Notes: generated from the sequence alone by a model not told the origin. Shown: positions 7,621 through 17,308, counted from the first letter of the stretch. The stretch: DNA of 64,000 nt from Paenarthrobacter sp. PH39-S1 (GCF_030063245.1 NZ_JASISR010000006.1:1-64000), one strand, 5' to 3'. A program made the numbers and translations.

Positions 7621-8532
7621 CAAGGCCGCCACCGGTCGCAGGAAGAGCGGCCGGGCCAGGAACCAGGCGGCCACGATCACCAGAAGGGAAGCTGCGAAGA
7701 TGCCGAACCCCACCCAATTGATGTCGTCGCTGCTGCCGTACATATGGTTGAGGTTGCGCAGCGCCCCGGTGGCGAGAACCAAAGTGACGTGCACGATGAT
7801 GAACAGCACAAAGTACAGCATGACCGGGAAGTGCAGCGACCGGGCGGCCTCGATGCGGTATGCCTTGTTCAGCTTCTCCGCCTTCTTCGGCCAGCCCGAG
7901 GACATGCGCAGCCCGGTGATGATGGCCAAGGGTGCGGCAATGAACACTGTCACAAAGTAGGTCAGCAGCTGCAGTGCGTTGTAGTTAACCCAGCCGTCCT
8001 CGATTGGCCAGCTAAGGGACGCGTACTGCAGGGCGGCGGAGACGGCGTTCGGGAACACATCCCACCTGGTCGGGATGATCCGCATCCACTGTCCGGTGGC
8101 AAACAACACAATCACAAAGATGAGGCCGTTGAGCACCCACAGAGCGTCCAGGCTCAGGTGGAACCACAGGTCCAAACTCATCTTGACGGGCGCATTCCTG
8201 GTCCGGATCAGGCCCTTGTTGTTCCTGATCCAGTGCGCCGGCGGCCGCTTGGCGGTGCGCACCTGCCAGCCGGACCGGATGATCAGTACGATGAAGAACA
8301 CATTCAGGAAGTGCTGCCAGGCCAGCCAGGCCGGAAAGCCCACGGGGGCGCTGTCCGGCAGACGCGATTGCCCGGGATAGTCGGTCAGGAAGGACTGCAC
8401 ACCCGACAAACCCGTGAGCCATTTGGCCAGCAACACCACAACCAGCAGGACACTGACCACTGCCGGCACAATCCAAATGAACCTGGACCACTTACTCTTC
8501 GTCGATGACGAATTCTTCACTGCTGTAGGCAT
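7600..8532 (-). CDS. Cytochrome b561/b6-like membrane protein
   Basis: 310 residues with about five hydrophobic helices (approximately 18-40, 70-88, 128-148, 188-208, 235-255, plus one near the end). Likely haem-ligating histidines sit in helices: His74 (W-Q-H-F), His125 (W-F-H-L), His234 (S-L-H-F) and His248 (I-V-H-V). Two His pairs on separate helices suggest a di-haem b-type cytochrome of the kind that moves electrons between the quinone pool and a partner. It lies between the ETF genes and the acyl-CoA dehydrogenase on the same strand, so a part in electron flow from ETF is possible. No known ETF:quinone oxidoreductase motif is seen. Confidence 0.75.
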   Translation of the reverse strand: MPTAVKNSSSTKSKWSRFIWIVPAVVSVLLVVVLLAKWLTGLSGVQSFLTDYPGQSRLPDSAPVGFPAWLAWQHFLNVFFIVLIIRSGWQVRTAKRPPAHWIRNNKGLIRTRNAPVKMSLDLWFHLSLDALWVLNGLIFVIVLFATGQWMRIIPTRWDVFPNAVSAALQYASLSWPIEDGWVNYNALQLLTYFVTVFIAAPLAIITGLRMSSGWPKKAEKLNKAYRIEAARSLHFPVMLYFVLFIIVHVTLVLATGALRNLNHMYGSSDDINWVGFGIFAASLLVIVAAWFLARPLFLRPVAALSGTVSK

Positions 8533-8592
8533 CTTCTAAGGAACCTCTCGGCGAAGTGTGGCGGGCACGGACGCAGCTGTTTCCACCGTTCG

Positions 8593-9564
8593 TCAGCTGG
8601 TCCGGGCGTTGAGAGCGTCGATGAGTTTCGGCACCACCGTGAAGACGTCTCCCACAATGCCAAAATCCGCCACGTCAAAGATGGGTGCGTCCCCGTCCTT
8701 GTTGATGGCCACGATGGTCTTGGCGGTTTGCATGCCGGCCCGATGCTGGATGGCACCAGAAATGCCCAAGGCGATATACAGGTGCGGGGACACACTGGCA
8801 CCGGTCTGTCCGACCTGCGCCGTGTGGCCAATAAAACCGGCGTCGACGGCGGCGCGCGAGGCTCCGACGGCGGCCCCCAACGCGTCGGCCAGTTGCTCCA
8901 CCAGCACAAAGTTCTGCGCTGAACCCAAGCCGCGGCCGCCGGACACCACTGTGGCCGCGCCGCGCAGTTCCGGCCGGGCCAAAATGGCGGCTTCGTCGTT
9001 GAATCCGTCAATGACGGCAGCGTTTCCCTGTTCGACCGTCAGGGAAACCGCACTGACCTCCGGGGTGGCTGCGGGTGCGTGATCGTCGATGGCACCTGAA
9101 CGGAGGGTGATGATGGGCAGCCCCACGTCCACTGCGGATTCAACGGTGTACGCACCCCCGAAAACCGAGTGCAGGGCCACGACTTTCCCGGCGTCGGCGC
9201 GCACGTCCACGGCGTCGGCCAGCAGACCGCCGCCGGTTCGCACAGCCAACCGGGCGGCCACCTCGCGCCCGTCCACGGAATTGGCCAGCACGACCGCGGA
9301 CGGCTGCAGAGCACGGACGGCCTCACTCAACGCTTCCAGCGCCGGGATCACCAGAACGGCACCGGCCGCCGCTGTCACCGCAGCGTAAATCTGTGCCGCA
9401 CCCAGCCCGCCAAGCCGGGCGACGTCGTCGTCCGTCAATGCCGTGGCGGTGGCAACCACGGCGACCGGCGTGCCCAACTTCGCGGCTGCGGCAAGCAATC
9501 CGCGGGTGGAGCCGGCGATTTCGCCGCGGTGGGACATTTCCACAAGTGCCAGAACGTTCGACAT
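8593..9564 (-). CDS. etfA: Electron transfer flavoprotein alpha subunit
   Basis: A 323-residue FixB/EtfA protein that holds the redox FAD of the ETF heterodimer and relays electrons from acyl-CoA dehydrogenases. The C-terminal FAD domain shows G-G-R-G-L-G, then [14 protein letters not shown] and [12 protein letters not shown], ending with [10 protein letters not shown]. The gene starts 12 bp after etfB and is clearly in the same operon. The nearby acyl-CoA dehydrogenase is a natural electron donor. The length and all signature blocks are normal. Confidence 0.95.
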   Translation of the reverse strand: MSNVLALVEMSHRGEIAGSTRGLLAAAAKLGTPVAVVATATALTDDDVARLGGLGAAQIYAAVTAAAGAVLVIPALEALSEAVRALQPSAVVLANSVDGREVAARLAVRTGGGLLADAVDVRADAGKVVALHSVFGGAYTVESAVDVGLPIITLRSGAIDDHAPAATPEVSAVSLTVEQGNAAVIDGFNDEAAILARPELRGAATVVSGGRGLGSAQNFVLVEQLADALGAAVGASRAAVDAGFIGHTAQVGQTGASVSPHLYIALGISGAIQHRAGMQTAKTIVAINKDGDAPIFDVADFGIVGDVFTVVPKLIDALNARTS

Positions 9565-9576
9565 TCTTTTCCTCCC

Positions 9577-10404
9577 TCAGACCAGACGGTTTGCAACAAG
9601 GAACTCGGCCAGCTCGGTGGCTGCGGTTCCGTCGTCGACGATTTTCCTGCCCGCAGCGCGGGCCGTGCGTTCGGTGGTGGACACAATCACCGTGCTGCCG
9701 ACCCTGGCATCCGCACCGGGTCCGAAGCCCGTCAGGCCTGCGCCGCCCAACTCTGCGCTGCCGAGGTCGGCGCTGCCCAGATCTGCCACAGACAGTGTAG
9801 TGACAGGCTTGCGCTTGGCGGTCAGAATGCCCTTGAAATTCGGGAACCGGGCCTCTGCGGAGCTTTCGGTCACGGTCACGATGGCGGGCAGTGCCGCATG
9901 GACATTCAATGTGCCGCCCTCACCCTGGCGAACACCGCGTACAGCTCCCTCGGTGATCTCGGCGGAAACCAATGAGCCAAGCAGCGGCAGGGCCAGGTGC
10001 TCGGCCACCATGGCCGGGACAACGCCGCCGCGGCCGTCGGTGGATTCGTTGCCGGCGAGCACGATGTCGAACCCGGTGACCTTCAGCCCAGCCGCGAGTG
10101 CTGCCGCGGTACGTTTGGTGTCCGCGCCCGCGAGGGAGTCGTCGAGGATGTGCACGCCGGAGTCCGCACCCATGGAAAGCGCCTTGCGCAATGCCTGGGT
10201 TGCCCCGTCCGGCCCCATCGTCATGACAACCACTTCGGTACTCTTATTCGCGTCCTTGACCCGCAGCGCCACCTCAAGGGCCCGCTCGTTGATCTCATCA
10301 ACAACGCTGTCGCCGGCATCACGGTCCAGCAGACCCGTCGTCAGATCAAGCTTTCGCTCTTCCGCCGTATCCGGCACCTGTTTTACGAGTACGACGATCT
10401 TCAT
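9577..10404 (-). CDS. etfB: Electron transfer flavoprotein beta subunit
   Basis: A 275-residue FixA/EtfB protein, partner of EtfA. It begins M-K-I-V-V-L-V-K-Q-V-P-D and has the N-E-R-A-L-E-x-A segment and the A-G-N-E-S-T-D-G nucleotide-binding loop expected of the family. An AAAGGAG ribosome site stands about eight bases before the ATG. The gene is divergent from a MarR regulator, with a perfect palindrome in the shared 188-bp gap, so repression by that regulator is likely (inference). An S-A-D-L-G-S-A-E-L-G run near residue 210 is a short internal repeat absent from most relatives as far as I recall. Confidence 0.95.
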   Translation of the reverse strand: MKIVVLVKQVPDTAEERKLDLTTGLLDRDAGDSVVDEINERALEVALRVKDANKSTEVVVMTMGPDGATQALRKALSMGADSGVHILDDSLAGADTKRTAAALAAGLKVTGFDIVLAGNESTDGRGGVVPAMVAEHLALPLLGSLVSAEITEGAVRGVRQGEGGTLNVHAALPAIVTVTESSAEARFPNFKGILTAKRKPVTTLSVADLGSADLGSAELGGAGLTGFGPGADARVGSTVIVSTTERTARAAGRKIVDDGTAATELAEFLVANRLV

Positions 10405-10479
10405 TCAACAACTCCTTTGTTGCAAAATCCTGCGGCGCAAAATCCTTTGATGCACAATGACTGATGCTTCACCACTGAG

Positions 10480-10501
10480 AATACTAGGAACTACTAGTAT
10501 T
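10480..10501. promoter_or_regulatory. 22-bp palindrome, likely MarR operator
   Basis: AATACTAG - 6 bp - CTAGTATT is a perfect inverted repeat of the size MarR-family dimers bind. It lies in the AT-rich gap between etfB (start 10404) and the divergent marR-type gene (start 10593). Part of the motif (ACTATG...GAGTATT) recurs imperfectly just to the right. Confidence 0.6.
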
Positions 10502-10592
10502 TACTATGTGTTCCGAGTATTTTTTGTGATGAGGCTCGGTGTTTGCCGCCCGCCCGGTGCCGGCGGGAATCGTTCGTGAAAGGACTTTCGAC

Positions 10593-11129
10593 GTGCCCCC
10601 AGCAACGCCGTTGCCGATGGACCCAATCGCCGAGGCCAAGCGGCTGTGGATTTCGCACGGCTGGTCCGACGCGGCCGACGGAATGGCCGCCGTCACATCG
10701 ATCATTCGCGCTCAACAGATTATGTTGTCCCGCGTGGATGCCGCACTCAAGCCGCTTGGGTTATCGTTTGCGCGCTTTGAAATGCTGCGGTTGCTCAGCT
10801 TCAGCCGGGACGGGCTGCTGCCCATGGCAAGCGCGAGCGCCCGGCTGCAGGTCCATCCGACCAGCGTGACGAACGTGGTGGACAGGTTGGAGCGGGATGG
10901 CCTGGTGCGCAGATCCGCCCACCCGACGGACGGACGCGCCACCTTGGTGCTGCTGACAGACCTCGGCAGGGCCATGGTGGAGGATGCCACGGCCAGTCTC
11001 AATGAACATGTCTTCCGCAGCCTTGGCATCCCGCCCGATGACCTGACACGTCTGGTCCAGACGTTGGCGCAGTTTCGGCGCGGTTCCGGCGACTTCGTCG
11101 ATCCACCCACTCCGCCGGACCCCCTGTAG
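10593..11129 (+). CDS. MarR-family transcriptional regulator
   Basis: A 178-residue winged-helix regulator. The DNA-binding part runs from F-A-R-F-E-M-L-R-L-L through A-R-L-Q-V-H-P-T-S-V-T-N-V-V-D-R-L-E-R and the wing V-R-R-S-A-H-P-T-D-G-R, matching MarR proteins. The GTG at 10593 was chosen because GAAAGGA lies eight bases upstream; an in-frame ATG at 10539 would add 18 residues without homology. The gene is transcribed away from etfBA with a palindrome between them, so it probably controls ETF and itself. The ligand is unknown; CoA esters or fatty acids would fit the neighbourhood (inference). Confidence 0.88.
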   Translation: MPPATPLPMDPIAEAKRLWISHGWSDAADGMAAVTSIIRAQQIMLSRVDAALKPLGLSFARFEMLRLLSFSRDGLLPMASASARLQVHPTSVTNVVDRLERDGLVRRSAHPTDGRATLVLLTDLGRAMVEDATASLNEHVFRSLGIPPDDLTRLVQTLAQFRRGSGDFVDPPTPPDPL

Positions 11130-11169
11130 CCGGAAGGAAGAACCGTAGCCGAGGGCTGTGCAAAGACAA

Positions 11170-11212
11170 CGGAACCCCAAAACAGGCAAAAAGCGCCCGC
11201 GTTGGGGTTCCG
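11170..11212 (+). terminator. Possible terminator of the MarR gene
   Basis: An 11-bp perfect inverted repeat, CGGAACCCCAA and TTGGGGTTCCG, with a 21-nt loop, 40 bp after the marR stop. No T-run follows, so intrinsic termination is uncertain. The remainder of 11130-11336 shows nothing else. Confidence 0.35.
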
Positions 11213-11336
11213 GTTACTGTGGCTCTCATGACGCGACCCACCCGCGACGACATTACGCCGCCCGTACTTACTTCACATCTTCTCGGTGTTCTTTGGCATG
11301 GCCCCAACAGGCGATCGTAAGGGGCGAACCGGTGTG

Positions 11337-11492
11337 TTAGGCGCGGTTTCGCACGCTACGCATTACCCCCATGACGGCTCCAACTACAAGCACTACGATC
11401 CCGATCCACAGCAGGAACATCGCAGCTTTGACGGCAATGCCCAAAACGAGGAGGACGACTCCAACAATTATCAGTGTAATTACTATTCCCAT
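11337..11492 (-). CDS. Small two-helix membrane protein (51 aa)
   Basis: A minus-strand frame from ATG at 11492 to TAA at 11337 encodes 51 residues. Two hydrophobic helices (about 3-20 and 24-44) are separated by V-K-A-A-M, and a basic end reads M-R-S-V-R-N-R-A. Codons are ordinary for this genome apart from several AT-rich ones near the start. Short proteins with this layout, a valine/isoleucine/leucine-rich hairpin and an arginine tail, are common in Actinobacteria and have no known function. No strong ribosome site is visible, so expression is likely but unproven. Confidence 0.6.
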   Translation of the reverse strand: MGIVITLIIVGVVLLVLGIAVKAAMFLLWIGIVVLVVGAVMGVMRSVRNRA

Positions 11493-11673
11493 GCGCTGAT
11501 CGTACAGGATTTACCCGGCCGCTGTTCAAGCGCAGACGTTCTTCGGGAAGCAGGTGAATTAATCGATGCAATCCTGTCTTGGGCAGGGGCGGTCGCTTCC
11601 CGTCAGACAGCGAAAAGGCGGGGAAGAAGGTCGGTTCCCGGGACACGGCACTCGCGGTGCGGCGCAAGCGCGT

Positions 11674-12018
11674 TCAACTCAGGGAAGCATCGGATGCTTG
11701 CGCATTGTGGGGTGCGCGTTCCAGATTGGTTTTGGCGAGGATGGCGGCAACGACCTCGGATACCAGGTCTTCCTTCTCGCGAGCCTTGGCATCTTCTTGT
11801 TGCTGAACCTCCACGCGTGCCGCCTGCCAGGCAGACCAATGACCCGAGACGAGTGCCCAAAGGGAAAGTGCCGAGACGTAAATGACCGAGTCCAACCAAC
11901 CCATCCACAACGAGAACGGGATCATCACGAGCCAAAAGACCGCGAGCCACCCATTGACTCGTCGCATGAAAGTAGGGTCTCCCTGGGCCATGACCCACAG
12001 GCTCTTAACGGTGCTCAT
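11674..12018 (-). CDS. Small membrane protein of unknown function
   Basis: 114 residues starting M-S-T-V-K-S-L-W-V-M-A-Q-G-D-P behind a strong GGAGGTAAG ribosome site. Two transmembrane helices (about 22-42 and 45-65) are followed by a charged, probably coiled-coil cytoplasmic tail rich in Gln, Glu and Lys (about 66-100). I do not recognise a named family, although proteins with this N-terminus are, to my recollection, common in Arthrobacter. The position beside another small membrane protein suggests no particular pathway. Confidence 0.75.
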   Translation of the reverse strand: MSTVKSLWVMAQGDPTFMRRVNGWLAVFWLVMIPFSLWMGWLDSVIYVSALSLWALVSGHWSAWQAARVEVQQQEDAKAREKEDLVSEVVAAILAKTNLERAPHNAQASDASLS

Positions 12019-12605
12019 CTTACCTCCAGCTAGATTTTGTACGCCGTAACGGCCCGGGTGAACCTTATCAGCGGGCGCCGCAATACCCCGGACGAACGGA
12101 GTGAACTGGAAGGATCGAACGGCTGACGGTCCTGAGGCGCCCCGCTACAGTAATTTTCGTCAGCACAGCGGATCGCCCGCCTTCTGTGCGGAGCGACGTC
12201 GACATGCAGAAAGTCACGCCTTTGGTTTATCCGTGCCATCAGACATTGTGCCGTCGTTTAGCTGCGCTCTTTCAGGGCGTCCTCGATCGCCGGTTGCCCG
12301 CGCGTCGAACCGTTCGCTCGGCGAGGTGGAGGTTCTCGTTGCCTCCCTTCCCGTCATTGGGCGCCGGACGCCGACCTGCTCGACTGTACGGGGACGAGCC
12401 GGCGTTTACGGGACCGCAAGGGAAGTCAGAGGCGCACCGGCGTGCCATCTTAGCGGAGCGGAAGGGTGCATTTGCGAGTCGGACACCAGAAGAATCCTCG
12501 AGGCCTAGGGTCCGGGCTGGGAGCCTTCGCTTGCCATGGACGCCACCAGCGTCACGGTGTCGACTGAAAACGCCGGCTAAAAGCTGGATCACCCACGCCG
12601 CGAGG
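12019..12605. other. Gene-poor stretch
   Basis: About 590 bp with no convincing gene. The longest minus frame (122 codons, 12272-12640) runs through the tRNA terminator hairpin, has no ribosome site and no recognisable motif. The GC content is slightly uneven compared with neighbouring genes. It may be debris of a lost gene. Confidence 0.5.
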
Positions 12606-12653
12606 TAAAAGAAAGAGGCCCTCACCGGCGTTTCCGCCAATCAGGGCCTCTTT
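12606..12653 (-). terminator. Terminator of the second initiator tRNA
   Basis: Stem AAAGAGGCCCT / AGGGCCTCTTT directly 3' of the tRNA on the minus strand, followed there by CTTTCTTTT. This is a textbook intrinsic terminator and near-identical to the hairpin after copy 1. Confidence 0.85.
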
Positions 12654-12655
12654 CA

Positions 12656-12732
12656 TGGTTGCGGGGACAGGATTTGAACCTGTGACCTCTGGGTTATGAG
12701 CCCAGCGAGCTACCGAACTGCTCCACCCCGCG
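12656..12732 (-). tRNA. tRNA-fMet (initiator, CAT anticodon), copy 2
   Basis: 77 nt, identical base for base to the copy at 2258-2334. It has the C1-A72 mismatch, three G-C pairs in the anticodon stem, anticodon CAT and an encoded CCA. The short 5' flank is also similar between the copies (minus-strand TAGAGTTGG here, TATAGTTGA there), consistent with duplication of the promoter, tRNA and terminator together. Confidence 0.97.
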
Positions 12733-12815
12733 TCGCATCACCAACTCTACCTGTGCGCCGTGGTGAGGCCAAATCGGCCAGGACCGCCGAGATGTTCCCT
12801 GCTGGACCATGGCCC

Positions 12816-12856
12816 GGGAATTCGGGACGGTTTCGTTGAATCCGTCCCGAATTCCC
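12816..12856 (-). terminator. Long perfect hairpin after the UPF0182 gene
   Basis: A 15-bp perfect stem (GGGAATTCGGGACGG, 12816-12830, with its complement at 12842-12856) around an 11-nt loop, 25 bp past the stop of the minus-strand UPF0182 gene. It is most simply its transcription terminator, although no long T-run follows. AAGCTTTAAGCTT sits between the hairpin and the stop. Confidence 0.65.
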
Positions 12857-12881
12857 AAGCTTTAAGCTTAGATCACCAGGC

Positions 12882-15800
12882 CTACTTGGACGGGGTGGCT
12901 GACGACGACGGCGAACCGGTTGCGGTGCCCGAAGGGCCGGCTGACGGCGTGGCCGCCGGCGTTCCCGTCATCTTCGCCTCTGCCGCGAGCGCGGCCGCGA
13001 TCGCCGCGTTGAGCTTCGTCTGGGCGGCACCGTAGGCGGCGAAGTCGCTCTTGGCCAGCGCGGCCTGTCCATCCTGGATTGCCTGGTTGGCATCCTGCAG
13101 CGCCTGGGTCAGCGAAGCCTGCGCCGTCGGGTCGGGAGCCACGGCGGGTCCACCGGTCCCGCCGGTCCCCGAACTTCCCGGCGTCGCCGTGCCGGTGGGC
13201 TTTTGGGAGTCGCCCGCCGCTGCACCCGAATTGCCACCGAAGAGCTGGTCCAGCGCTTCGTTCAGGGTCGCCGCGTAACCGATCTTGTTGCCGAATGCCA
13301 CCAGCACGCGCTGCAGGGTCGGATACGAGGTCTCACCGTTCGACTTCACGTAAACCGGCTGTACATACAGGAGTCCTCCGCCGACCGGAAGGGTCAGAAG
13401 GTTACCGTTGATCACGGTGGACTGGCCCAGCCGGAGCACGTTCAGCTGCTGCGAGACGGACGGGTCGGAGGTGAAGGTGTTTTGCACCTGCCCGGGCCCG
13501 GGGACCTGGGTCTCCGTGGGCAGCTCCAGCAGTCTGAGTTTGCCATAACCGGCCGCCTTCACCCCCTTTTCGTTCCCGGCGTCCGCATCCGCTGCCATGA
13601 AGCCGTAGAGCACGTTCCGTGAGTCTGTGCCCTGCACGGACTGCGGGATAAAGGATGTGGTCAGGGAGAACGCCGTCTTGTCCTGGCCCGGCATCTGCAG
13701 GGAGAGGTAGTACGGCGGCTGCTTAACGTTGTCCGTGGGCGAGGTGGGATCGTTCGGGACGCTCCACGCCTCGGTGTTTTGGTAGAACTTCCCCGGATCC
13801 GTCACGTGATAACGGCCCAGCAGTTCGCGCTGTACCTTGAAGAGATCCTCCGGGTAGCGCACATGGCTCATCAGATCGCCGGACATCTCCGTAAACGGTT
13901 TGATCGTCGTCGGGAACACCTTCTGCCAGGCCTTGAGGATCGGATCCTGATCGTCCCAGGCATAGAGGGAAACCGAACCATCATAGGCGTCAACTGTGGC
14001 CTTGACCGAATTGCGGATGTAGTTGATCGAGCTGTTCGGCAGCGCGCCCGTTCCGTTCTTGGACGTCAGCGAATCCGTGGTGGCGGATTCCAGCTGCTGT
14101 TGCTGCGCGTACGGGTACGCGGAGCTGGTGGTGTAGCCGTCCACGATCCATTTGACCCGCCCGTCGATGACGGCGGGGTACGGATTCCCGTCGATGGTCA
14201 GATAGGGCGCGACCTTGGCAACCCGCTCCTCCGGCGTCCGGTCATAGAGAATCTGGGACTTGTCGTTGACCCCATTGGTCAGCAGCAGGTCCGAGGACTG
14301 GAACCTGATGGAGTACAGCAGCCGGTTGAACCAGTTACCCACGTTCGGTCCGCCGTTGCCGGCGAAGGTTGAGTTGGAATCGGTGCCTCCGCTCGAGCTC
14401 TGCGGCCGGTCCAGTTCAACGTGTGTACCGTCGGCGTTGCCGCCCACGATCGAGTAATCGGGTGAAAACTGGCCGAAATAGATCCGCGGCTGGTAGCTGG
14501 TATCGGTGCCCAGCTTGCCGACCGACGGCACACCGGACTGCATGAATACCGGCTTGCCATCAACGGTGGCCGTATTTCCGTAGGCGGCCACCACGCCGTA
14601 GCCGTGCGTGTAGACCAGGTGATTGTTGTACCAGGTCTGCTGGGCGGTGGGGATGCCGTTCGGGTTCAGTTCGCGCACCGCGATGACGGTGTCCTGGACC
14701 TTGCCGTCAATCGTGTAGCGGTCCACATTCAACGTGCTGGGGAACTTGTAGTACGGGCGGTACTGTTCCAGCTGGCCAAAGGTGGTGGAGATCAGGTTCG
14801 GATCCAGCAGGCGGATATTCGCTGCCGTTTCCGCGTCCTGCCGCAGCGCACCCGGGGTGGCGTCCGTCGTCGCGTTGTACGGGGTCACCTCGACGTTATC
14901 CAAACCGTACGCCGAGCGGGTCATGTTGATGTTCTTTTGGATATACGCCGACTCCAGCGACTGCTCCGAAGGCTTGACCTGGAACTGCTGCACCGCCCAG
15001 GGGTAGATGCCGCCGGCCAGCAGCGAGGTGATGATCAACATCGCGGTCCCGATGATCGGCAGCCGCCAGCGGCCGATGACCGCGGTCACGATGAACAACA
15101 CCGCGACCAGGCCCGCGGCAACGGCCAGGATGGCTTTGGTCGGGATGACGGCGTTGACATCCGTGTACATCGCGCCGGACCGCAGACCGCTGTTGTCCTG
15201 CAGCGTGGTGAAGCGGTCCAGCCAGAAGTTGATCGCCAGCAGAACGAGGAAGACGGCGGCGAGGACGGCCAGGTGGATCTGTGCGGCGCGGCTGGTGAAC
15301 AGTCCGCGCTCCTGCAGCCTGATGGCCCCATACAGATAGTGCGTCATGATGCCGGCGATGGCCGCAATGAGCACCACGCTGATCAGGAACCCGATGACAA
15401 ATCCGAGGAACGGCAGAGTGTTGAGGTAAAAGCTCAGATCAAGTCCGAACTGCGGATCCTTCTGCCCGAAGGGCACTTGGAAGAAGAACAGCAATACCTT
15501 CTGCCACTGGCCGGCCGCAGCGGTGCCGGCGAACAAACCGAAGACGGCGGGCACACCGATCATGACCAGCCGACGGACCGGTTCCAGCTGAGCCTGGTAG
15601 TGGTTCAGGTTGTCCTGGACCTGGCTGTCCGGGGCATAGACCGGACGGGCCCGGTAGGCGACTTTAATGGAGGCGTAAACCCCACCGCCCATGATCAGGA
15701 ACCCGACCAGGAAGGTCAGCAGGCGCGAGGCGTTTTCACGCCAGAAGACTTCCAAAAAGCCGAGCTGGTTATACCAGAGGACGTCAGTGTAGACGTTAGC

Positions 15801-15914
15801 GAAGAAGACGAATGCGACGACCAGAGCTGCCACCACGAGGAGTGTGGGCAGCAGCGGCCCGCGCCGGCGTCGGATGTTGGCGGGTCTGTTCGGACTGGCA
15901 GGACGGGAAGTCAC
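12882..15914 (-). CDS. UPF0182 family large membrane protein
   Basis: 1010 residues. About seven transmembrane helices occupy the first 300 residues (around 22-42, 62-82, 115-135, 170-195, 215-235, 262-282, 288-310). A large extracytoplasmic domain (about 330-900) and a Gly/Pro/Ala/Thr-rich tail follow. The N-terminal [12 protein letters not shown] is characteristic of UPF0182, whose biochemical role is unknown; the M. tuberculosis member is Rv3193c. The GTG at 15914 follows AGAGGTAAGC. It lies downstream of the PDZ protease gene on the same strand, a pairing conserved in Actinobacteria, so a shared envelope role is plausible (inference). Confidence 0.93.
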   Translation of the reverse strand: MTSRPASPNRPANIRRRRGPLLPTLLVVAALVVAFVFFANVYTDVLWYNQLGFLEVFWRENASRLLTFLVGFLIMGGGVYASIKVAYRARPVYAPDSQVQDNLNHYQAQLEPVRRLVMIGVPAVFGLFAGTAAAGQWQKVLLFFFQVPFGQKDPQFGLDLSFYLNTLPFLGFVIGFLISVVLIAAIAGIMTHYLYGAIRLQERGLFTSRAAQIHLAVLAAVFLVLLAINFWLDRFTTLQDNSGLRSGAMYTDVNAVIPTKAILAVAAGLVAVLFIVTAVIGRWRLPIIGTAMLIITSLLAGGIYPWAVQQFQVKPSEQSLESAYIQKNINMTRSAYGLDNVEVTPYNATTDATPGALRQDAETAANIRLLDPNLISTTFGQLEQYRPYYKFPSTLNVDRYTIDGKVQDTVIAVRELNPNGIPTAQQTWYNNHLVYTHGYGVVAAYGNTATVDGKPVFMQSGVPSVGKLGTDTSYQPRIYFGQFSPDYSIVGGNADGTHVELDRPQSSSGGTDSNSTFAGNGGPNVGNWFNRLLYSIRFQSSDLLLTNGVNDKSQILYDRTPEERVAKVAPYLTIDGNPYPAVIDGRVKWIVDGYTTSSAYPYAQQQQLESATTDSLTSKNGTGALPNSSINYIRNSVKATVDAYDGSVSLYAWDDQDPILKAWQKVFPTTIKPFTEMSGDLMSHVRYPEDLFKVQRELLGRYHVTDPGKFYQNTEAWSVPNDPTSPTDNVKQPPYYLSLQMPGQDKTAFSLTTSFIPQSVQGTDSRNVLYGFMAADADAGNEKGVKAAGYGKLRLLELPTETQVPGPGQVQNTFTSDPSVSQQLNVLRLGQSTVINGNLLTLPVGGGLLYVQPVYVKSNGETSYPTLQRVLVAFGNKIGYAATLNEALDQLFGGNSGAAAGDSQKPTGTATPGSSGTGGTGGPAVAPDPTAQASLTQALQDANQAIQDGQAALAKSDFAAYGAAQTKLNAAIAAALAAEAKMTGTPAATPSAGPSGTATGSPSSSATPSK

Positions 15915-15992
15915 GCTTACCTCTGTTTAGTCGGTGGTGGGAGTGATGATGTCATTTTGTGCTGTAAATTCCAGGATTATGTCATGGCGGTT

Positions 15993-17144
15993 TCAACCTG
16001 CCGTGCAGGTCGGCAGTGCGGGATCGTTTTGACCGGCGGCGATCTGGGCCACGGCATCTTCGGCCTGCTGCAGGGTCGCTACCCGGACCACCTGAAGGCC
16101 GGCGGGCACGTGCCCCACCACCTCGCCGCAGTTCGCAGCCGGGGCCAGAAAGACGGTGGCCCCGCTTTGCCGGGCACCGATCATTTTCTGGGCGATGCCG
16201 CCTATCGCTCCGACGTTACCCGCCGGATCGATGGTGCCGGTCCCGGCGAAGTGCTTACCGCCGGTGAGGTCCCCGGAGGTGACGGTGTCGATTATGCCCA
16301 AGGCAAACATCATTCCGGCGCTGGGGCCGCCCACGTTGCTTAGCGAGATGTTGACGTCGAAGGGGAACTTGAAGTTGTTCTGCAGCGCAATGCCCAGCAG
16401 ATACTTCCCTGCCGTGCTCTTTTGCGGGATTATGGTCTTGGTCAGCAGATCGGAACCGCGGCGCACCTCCATGCTGATCGCCTTGCCGTTGCCGCCGGCC
16501 AAAGCATCCTGGATGACCTTGATGTACGTGATCGGGGTACCGTCGATGGACACCAGGACGTCGCCGGGCTCCAGCTGGCCCTGCGAGGCGGAGCCTTCGG
16601 GAATTGCCGCCACCGCCAGCGTGGTGTCGAAGGGGATCTTCAGCTGGGTCAGGGCTGCCGCCGTCGCGTCTTCCTGCGAGGTCGTCATGGCGACGGCGTT
16701 CTGGCTGCTGATCTCCTGCTGGCTGGTCCCCGGCGGGTACAGCAGCTCTTCCGGGATGACCGAGCGGCTGCTGTCCAGCCAGGCCCGGTACGCCTCGACG
16801 ACGTTCACGTTGCTGTTCGGACCGCCGCTGACGGAAACGGTCACGAGATCGAGCTGCCCGTCGGCCGGGAATGTCTGATGCCCGCTGACCTGGATGACGG
16901 GCTTGCCGCTATCCTTGCCCAAGGTGTTGAAGGTGGGCCCCGGGGATTCAATCACATACGGCACCGGCAAGCTCAGTGCCACGATGCACAGGGCGACGGC
17001 CAGTACTCCGGAAACTATCATCGTGATGAAGCGGCCGTCACGGGGCCTCTGCGGTGCCGGCACAGTGGAGGGACCGGACCAGGCAGCGGCGGGCCCTCCG
17101 ATGGGTTGCCCTTGGGTGGGCCCCCCGGTGTTCGGATCGCTCAC
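15993..17144 (-). CDS. PDZ domain-containing Lon-like (S16) protease
   Basis: 383 residues. A signal anchor (about 39-59) is followed by an extracytoplasmic part: a PDZ domain (about 160-235, E-P-G-D-V-L-V-S-I-D-G) and an S16/Lon-type proteolytic domain with Ser275 in G-G-P-S-A-G and Lys320 in A-Q-K-M as the likely catalytic dyad. This is the YlbL-like family (Rv3194c in M. tuberculosis). It probably degrades or processes envelope proteins. The GTG at 17144 (S-D-P-N-T-G-G-P follows) has AGAGAGGT upstream, which fits better than the upstream ATG at 17195. Confidence 0.9.
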   Translation of the reverse strand: MSDPNTGGPTQGQPIGGPAAAWSGPSTVPAPQRPRDGRFITMIVSGVLAVALCIVALSLPVPYVIESPGPTFNTLGKDSGKPVIQVSGHQTFPADGQLDLVTVSVSGGPNSNVNVVEAYRAWLDSSRSVIPEELLYPPGTSQQEISSQNAVAMTTSQEDATAAALTQLKIPFDTTLAVAAIPEGSASQGQLEPGDVLVSIDGTPITYIKVIQDALAGGNGKAISMEVRRGSDLLTKTIIPQKSTAGKYLLGIALQNNFKFPFDVNISLSNVGGPSAGMMFALGIIDTVTSGDLTGGKHFAGTGTIDPAGNVGAIGGIAQKMIGARQSGATVFLAPAANCGEVVGHVPAGLQVVRVATLQQAEDAVAQIAAGQNDPALPTCTAG

Positions 17145-17308
17145 AACCTGTACCTCTCTTGCGGAAATTGCCGCCACGTTGCCTGACTTGTCCAAACCCC
17201 TAGCCTACGTGCTCGGATAGGGGTTCGGCTGTAACGGTTTGGCGGCCATTGCCGGGCCTCGCGCTCGGGGAAGCATCGGGGCCCCGGTCCGCCAGCCTGC
17301 GACCAGAG

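Noticed and set aside
12272-12640. 122-codon minus-strand gene
   Set aside because: Starts inside the tRNA terminator region, lacks a ribosome site and has no family resemblance.
2258-12732. Genomic island integrated at a tRNA
   Set aside because: Both tRNAs are whole duplicates and the segment between them holds core metabolic genes without an integrase or phage genes.
14604-16343. 579-codon plus-strand frame opposite UPF0182 and the PDZ protease
   Set aside because: It spans two real genes in antisense, has no recognisable domain and has the charged, irregular composition of shadow frames.
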